Source: an uncultured Collinsella sp. (GTDB lineage Bacteria; Actinomycetota; Coriobacteriia; Coriobacteriales; Coriobacteriaceae). From it: a DNA stretch of 9,510 nucleotides. Position numbers and translations under genes: made by a program. The stretch spans positions 1-9,510 of the forward strand of contig CABTZA010000063.1 of assembly GCA_902489225.1 (NCBI GenBank). Reading direction: 5' to 3'. Of the stretch, positions 7,448 through 9,510 are shown in pieces. The notes beneath the pieces are model-generated. The model worked only from the letters and a program-made list of their open reading frames with translations. It was not told the origin of the DNA and did not search any database. Each line of letters begins with the position of its first letter. The stretch's first letter is position 1.

Positions 7448-8665
7448 ATGGATAGCAATGCTAAGCTGAACATCTTGACCGATGCCCTAGCTGCTGCCGG
7501 GGCCTCGGCATTGGCAATCGATGCGCGTGGGGACGTCGCGATCTCGACCATGAATGACGCGGCGCTTGAGCGGGATGTGGCGGCTTTTGTCGCTGAGCGT
7601 CTCGACCGTATAGGAGACGGCGCGCGTCTGGTTATGGGGCGTGAGGGTACGCGCCTGAGCCTGACCGTTCGCCCCACCGACAAAGAGGGCGGGAGGCTTT
7701 GGGTCGTTGTGGTCCGCGAGGTGCGCGGTGCCGCGGCGCATGCGGGCATCGAGTGGCTCAACGCCGACGAAGTTGAGGTCCGCTATGAATCGAGCGCGTA
7801 CGGCATCGTTGAGGGGGCGGCCTCGGTGGCTGTACCGGTTACCGAGAGCTATGCGCGCGGCGTGCCCCTTATGCTCGAGGGCGAGCTGGGAGCGGGTCAG
7901 GTCGAGATTGCCAAGCGCCTCTATCTGGATGGCCCTTTTGTCGATCAGCCCTTTGTTTCCGTCGCGCTCGATGAACTCACCGATCGCGGTTGGCGCCATG
8001 TGCTCAAAAGCTCCGAATCGCCGCTGTTCCAAACGGGGCTGACCCTTTGCATTGAGGGCTGGAATGCGGTTGGCCCCCAGCGCCTCCGCGAGCTGGTCTC
8101 CACGATGACCGACACCGCGTTGGCGACGCGCTGCCATGTGGTGCTGACGGCGAATGACATGCCGGGCGGCGGCGAAAGTGATCAATCCGCCTTTGTGACC
8201 GAGCGCTTCGCCTGTGCGGTGAGCGTCGCGCCGGCAATCGCCGAGCAGGGAGCCGCGTCGACGAAGGTCGCGCGCTATTTGGAATATCTCGCTGATGCAT
8301 TTGGGACGGCAGCGCCCACGCTGTCTGCCGCGGCGACGAAGACGCTCGATGCTTACCGCTGGCCGCGCAACTATCTGCAGCTCCGCGAGGTCTCGGAACG
8401 ACTGTATATATTGGTGGGGACGGGCACGGTGGACCGCGCTGTGGCGGAGGAAGTGTTCGCCCAAGAGGACGTGATTAAGACCGCAACCTTTGGCGCCCCG
8501 ACGCTTGAAAGTGACCTGTATATCCTGCGACCGCTGGCCGATACCGAGCGAGATATCGCGCATCTGGTTGTAGACCATCTCCACGGCAACCGAACCCGTG
8601 CGGCGGAGGTGCTGGGCATAAGCCGTACAACGCTGTGGCGCTTGCTGAAGGACGATGACCGTTGA
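7448..8665 (+). CDS. Degenerate NtrC/Fis-type transcriptional regulator
   Basis: A 405-residue protein laid out like a sigma-54 activator but with its ATPase core eroded. The N-terminus (about 1-130) is a small, perhaps PAS-like, sensory region. Residues 139-325 align by eye with the AAA+ domain: the Walker A place reads EGELGAGQ (144-151), with Gln151 where the ATP-binding lysine should be. The Walker B place reads LTLCIEGW (198-205), lacking the Asp-Glu pair. The GAFTGA loop that contacts sigma-54 is absent, and about 30 residues are missing there. RCHVVLTAND (228-237) and WPRNYLQLREVSERL (305-319) keep the later family pattern. The C-terminal Fis-type HTH (369-400, RTRAAEVLGISRTTLWRLL) is intact. 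It should bind DNA without ATP-driven activation. The start is the ATG with GGGG upstream; a longer frame to 7247 crosses palindromic non-coding sequence. Confidence 0.82.
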   Translation: MDSNAKLNILTDALAAAGASALAIDARGDVAISTMNDAALERDVAAFVAERLDRIGDGARLVMGREGTRLSLTVRPTDKEGGRLWVVVVREVRGAAAHAGIEWLNADEVEVRYESSAYGIVEGAASVAVPVTESYARGVPLMLEGELGAGQVEIAKRLYLDGPFVDQPFVSVALDELTDRGWRHVLKSSESPLFQTGLTLCIEGWNAVGPQRLRELVSTMTDTALATRCHVVLTANDMPGGGESDQSAFVTERFACAVSVAPAIAEQGAASTKVARYLEYLADAFGTAAPTLSAAATKTLDAYRWPRNYLQLREVSERLYILVGTGTVDRAVAEEVFAQEDVIKTATFGAPTLESDLYILRPLADTERDIAHLVVDHLHGNRTRAAEVLGISRTTLWRLLKDDDR

Positions 8666-8676
8666 GCGAGGCGCCC

Positions 8677-8705
8677 GTGACCGCACGCGACGCGTGTGCT
8701 ACAGT
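8677..8705 (+). promoter_or_regulatory. Promoter with a palindrome filling the spacer
   Basis: GTGACC (8677-8682) is a moderate -35 and TACAGT (8700-8705) a -10 exactly 17 bp downstream, extended by TGC. The spacer contains the 13-bp palindrome CACGCG-A-CGCGTG (8684-8696). A protein bound there would cover the promoter. It gives the membrane-protein gene its own promoter, starting about 12 bases after the stop codon of the upstream regulator, with a leader of roughly 38 nt. Confidence 0.55.
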
Positions 8706-8749
8706 CCAAAGCGTTATTGTTTCGATTTGGTTACGGCGTGCGAGGGCAT

Positions 8750-9325
8750 ATGGCTGAGACTTCAAAACCGAGCCGCAGAAGGCGGAGTGCCGCGCCGGTC
8801 AACCGACGCACAACATCGGTGACGTGGGGCAAACACGCCTCGGGGTTTGATGGCTCGTTCAAGCGCACTAAATACGGCTATCCTTCGGCAAGCGCCCGCT
8901 TGGCAATGCAGGCAGAGTCCTCGCTGTGGGGCCGCAAACGCGTGGTGGGCTCAAAGCTCAAGCACGACGGAACGCTCGGCTACATCAGCCGCGGGGCGGC
9001 TCGCCGCAGCGGGCTCAATCCCGCCGGCTGGCATCGCTACGTGCCGATCGTGGCCGCCGTTGCAGTGATCGTCATCGCGCTCGCTGCGCTCGGATATGCC
9101 GGCGGTGGCGCCAACTTGGACGCAATGTTTAAATCGCCCGAGCTCGCGCATGTAGGTACAGAAGTTGTCGAGGGCGCTCAGGCCCAGACGAGCGTCGCGC
9201 CCCAGCGCGGTATCGTTGCGGCGGCCTCCACCATCGCCGATGTGCAAAAGGACGAAGACAAGCAAGGCGACGACGTCGATGCGAATCAGACGAGCGAAAC
9301 GGCAATAACTCCATCGGCGGGATAA
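8750..9325 (+). CDS. Single-pass membrane protein of unknown function
   Basis: I do not recognise this 191-residue protein. Its first 96 residues are strongly basic, with an Arg cluster at 9-12 and many Lys/Arg after it, and are rich in Ser and Gly. One hydrophobic helix (about 97-117, RYVPIVAAVAVIVIALAALG) follows. The remaining 70 or so residues are Ala-rich and then acidic (KDEDKQGDD at 167-175). By the positive-inside rule the basic part is cytoplasmic and the acidic tail outside. There is no cleavable signal peptide. The ATG at 8750 has GAGG four bases upstream; an upstream in-frame start at 8696 falls inside the predicted promoter. The basic region could contact nucleic acid or membrane lipids, but this is only a guess. 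It has its own promoter, so a joint role with the upstream regulator is not established. Confidence 0.75.
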   Translation: MAETSKPSRRRRSAAPVNRRTTSVTWGKHASGFDGSFKRTKYGYPSASARLAMQAESSLWGRKRVVGSKLKHDGTLGYISRGAARRSGLNPAGWHRYVPIVAAVAVIVIALAALGYAGGGANLDAMFKSPELAHVGTEVVEGAQAQTSVAPQRGIVAAASTIADVQKDEDKQGDDVDANQTSETAITPSAG

Positions 9326-9335
9326 GTTGCGAGTG

Positions 9336-9372
9336 GGGCAGCTAATTTGGGACGGGGCTTTTTTAGCTGCCC
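9336..9372 (+). terminator. Stem-loop after the membrane protein, T-run in the loop
   Basis: GGGCAGCTAA (9336-9345) pairs perfectly with TTAGCTGCCC (9363-9372), placed 10 bp after the stop codon, where a terminator is expected. The six-T run (9359-9364) lies in the loop and the first bases of the right arm, not after the stem, so it does not fit the standard Rho-independent form. Confidence 0.4.
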
Positions 9373-9410
9373 AAGACAGTGGCTCATTCGATGTCAGTCG
9401 CCAAAAGCGA

Positions 9411-9510
9411 GCGAGCCGCATTTGCGCCAAGGTGACGTGAAATGAGAGGGCGCTGACCTTCTGGTCGCGCCCTCGAAATTGAACGTCAGATTGGCGTGAA
9501 TGCGGCTCGC
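9411..9510. repeat. About 100-nt interrupted hairpin reaching the window edge
   Basis: The outer arms GCGAGCCGCATTTGCGCCAA (9411-9430) and 9491-9510 are inverted copies agreeing at 18 of 20 positions. Inside, after two unpaired bases on each side, TGACGT (9433-9438) pairs with ACGTCA (9483-9488). After an unpaired GAAAT-type stretch on both sides, GAGGGCGC (9446-9453) pairs with GCGCCCTC (9467-9474), then GACC with GGTC around a TTCT tetraloop, with one bulged T. All parts nest on one axis. No gene is visible in 9326-9510. It may be a structured RNA, a small mobile element with terminal inverted repeats, or a protein-binding hairpin, and the outer stem may continue past the window. Confidence 0.65.

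Noticed and set aside
7487..8686. A 399-residue open frame on the minus strand across the NtrC-like gene
   Set aside because: It is antisense to a frame with a recognisable Fis HTH and NtrC layout, shows no domain of its own, and runs into the predicted promoter at 8677-8705.

Overview
The window is GC-rich, densely coding chromosomal DNA. Protein sequences, extended -10 promoters (TGC then TACAAT or TACAGT) and an intergenic hairpin carrying CCTGTCCC suggest a gut actinobacterium of the Coriobacteriia, most likely Collinsella or a close relative. That assignment is from memory of similar sequences and was not searched. There is no phage, IS transposase, CRISPR array, tRNA or rRNA.

Layout: (1) 54-932 (-) larE, a PP-loop sulfur transferase for the lactate racemase nickel-pincer cofactor. 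(2) 1101-1751 (+) a HAD hydrolase of the beta-phosphoglucomutase type. (3) 1790-1839, a perfect 21-bp hairpin, probably a terminator shared with the convergent gene. (4) 1865-2977 (-) a LacI-family regulator with its own candidate operator at 2988-3001. (5) 3290-5137 (+) glmS, with TGGTAT half-sites upstream and a strong terminator downstream. (6) 5252-5983 (-) a GntR/FCD regulator. (7) 6147-7181 (+) a YeiH/UPF0324 membrane transporter, divergent from the GntR gene. (8) 7448-8665 (+) an NtrC-like regulator with a degraded ATPase core but an intact Fis-type HTH. (9) 8750-9325 (+) a single-pass membrane protein of unknown function with its own promoter. (10) 9411-9510, a gene-free stretch that folds into one long interrupted hairpin ending at the window edge.

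Almost every gene is its own transcription unit (orientations - + - + - + + +), with regulatory sites in the gaps. Three metabolic or transport genes (larE, glmS, yeiH-like) are interleaved with three regulators. The GntR protein is the obvious candidate regulator of the divergent transporter. The LacI protein probably regulates itself, and its sugar ligand cannot be read from the neighbours.

The most unusual content is non-coding. A hairpin family presents CCTGTCCC in its loop. Two 46-bp copies matching at 44 positions lie in opposite orientation on either side of glmS, a third copy is cut by the left window edge, and a second subfamily with different arms lies in the glmS upstream region. 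Other items are the long hairpin at the right edge, a palindrome filling a promoter spacer at 8684-8696, and the degenerate NtrC-like regulator.
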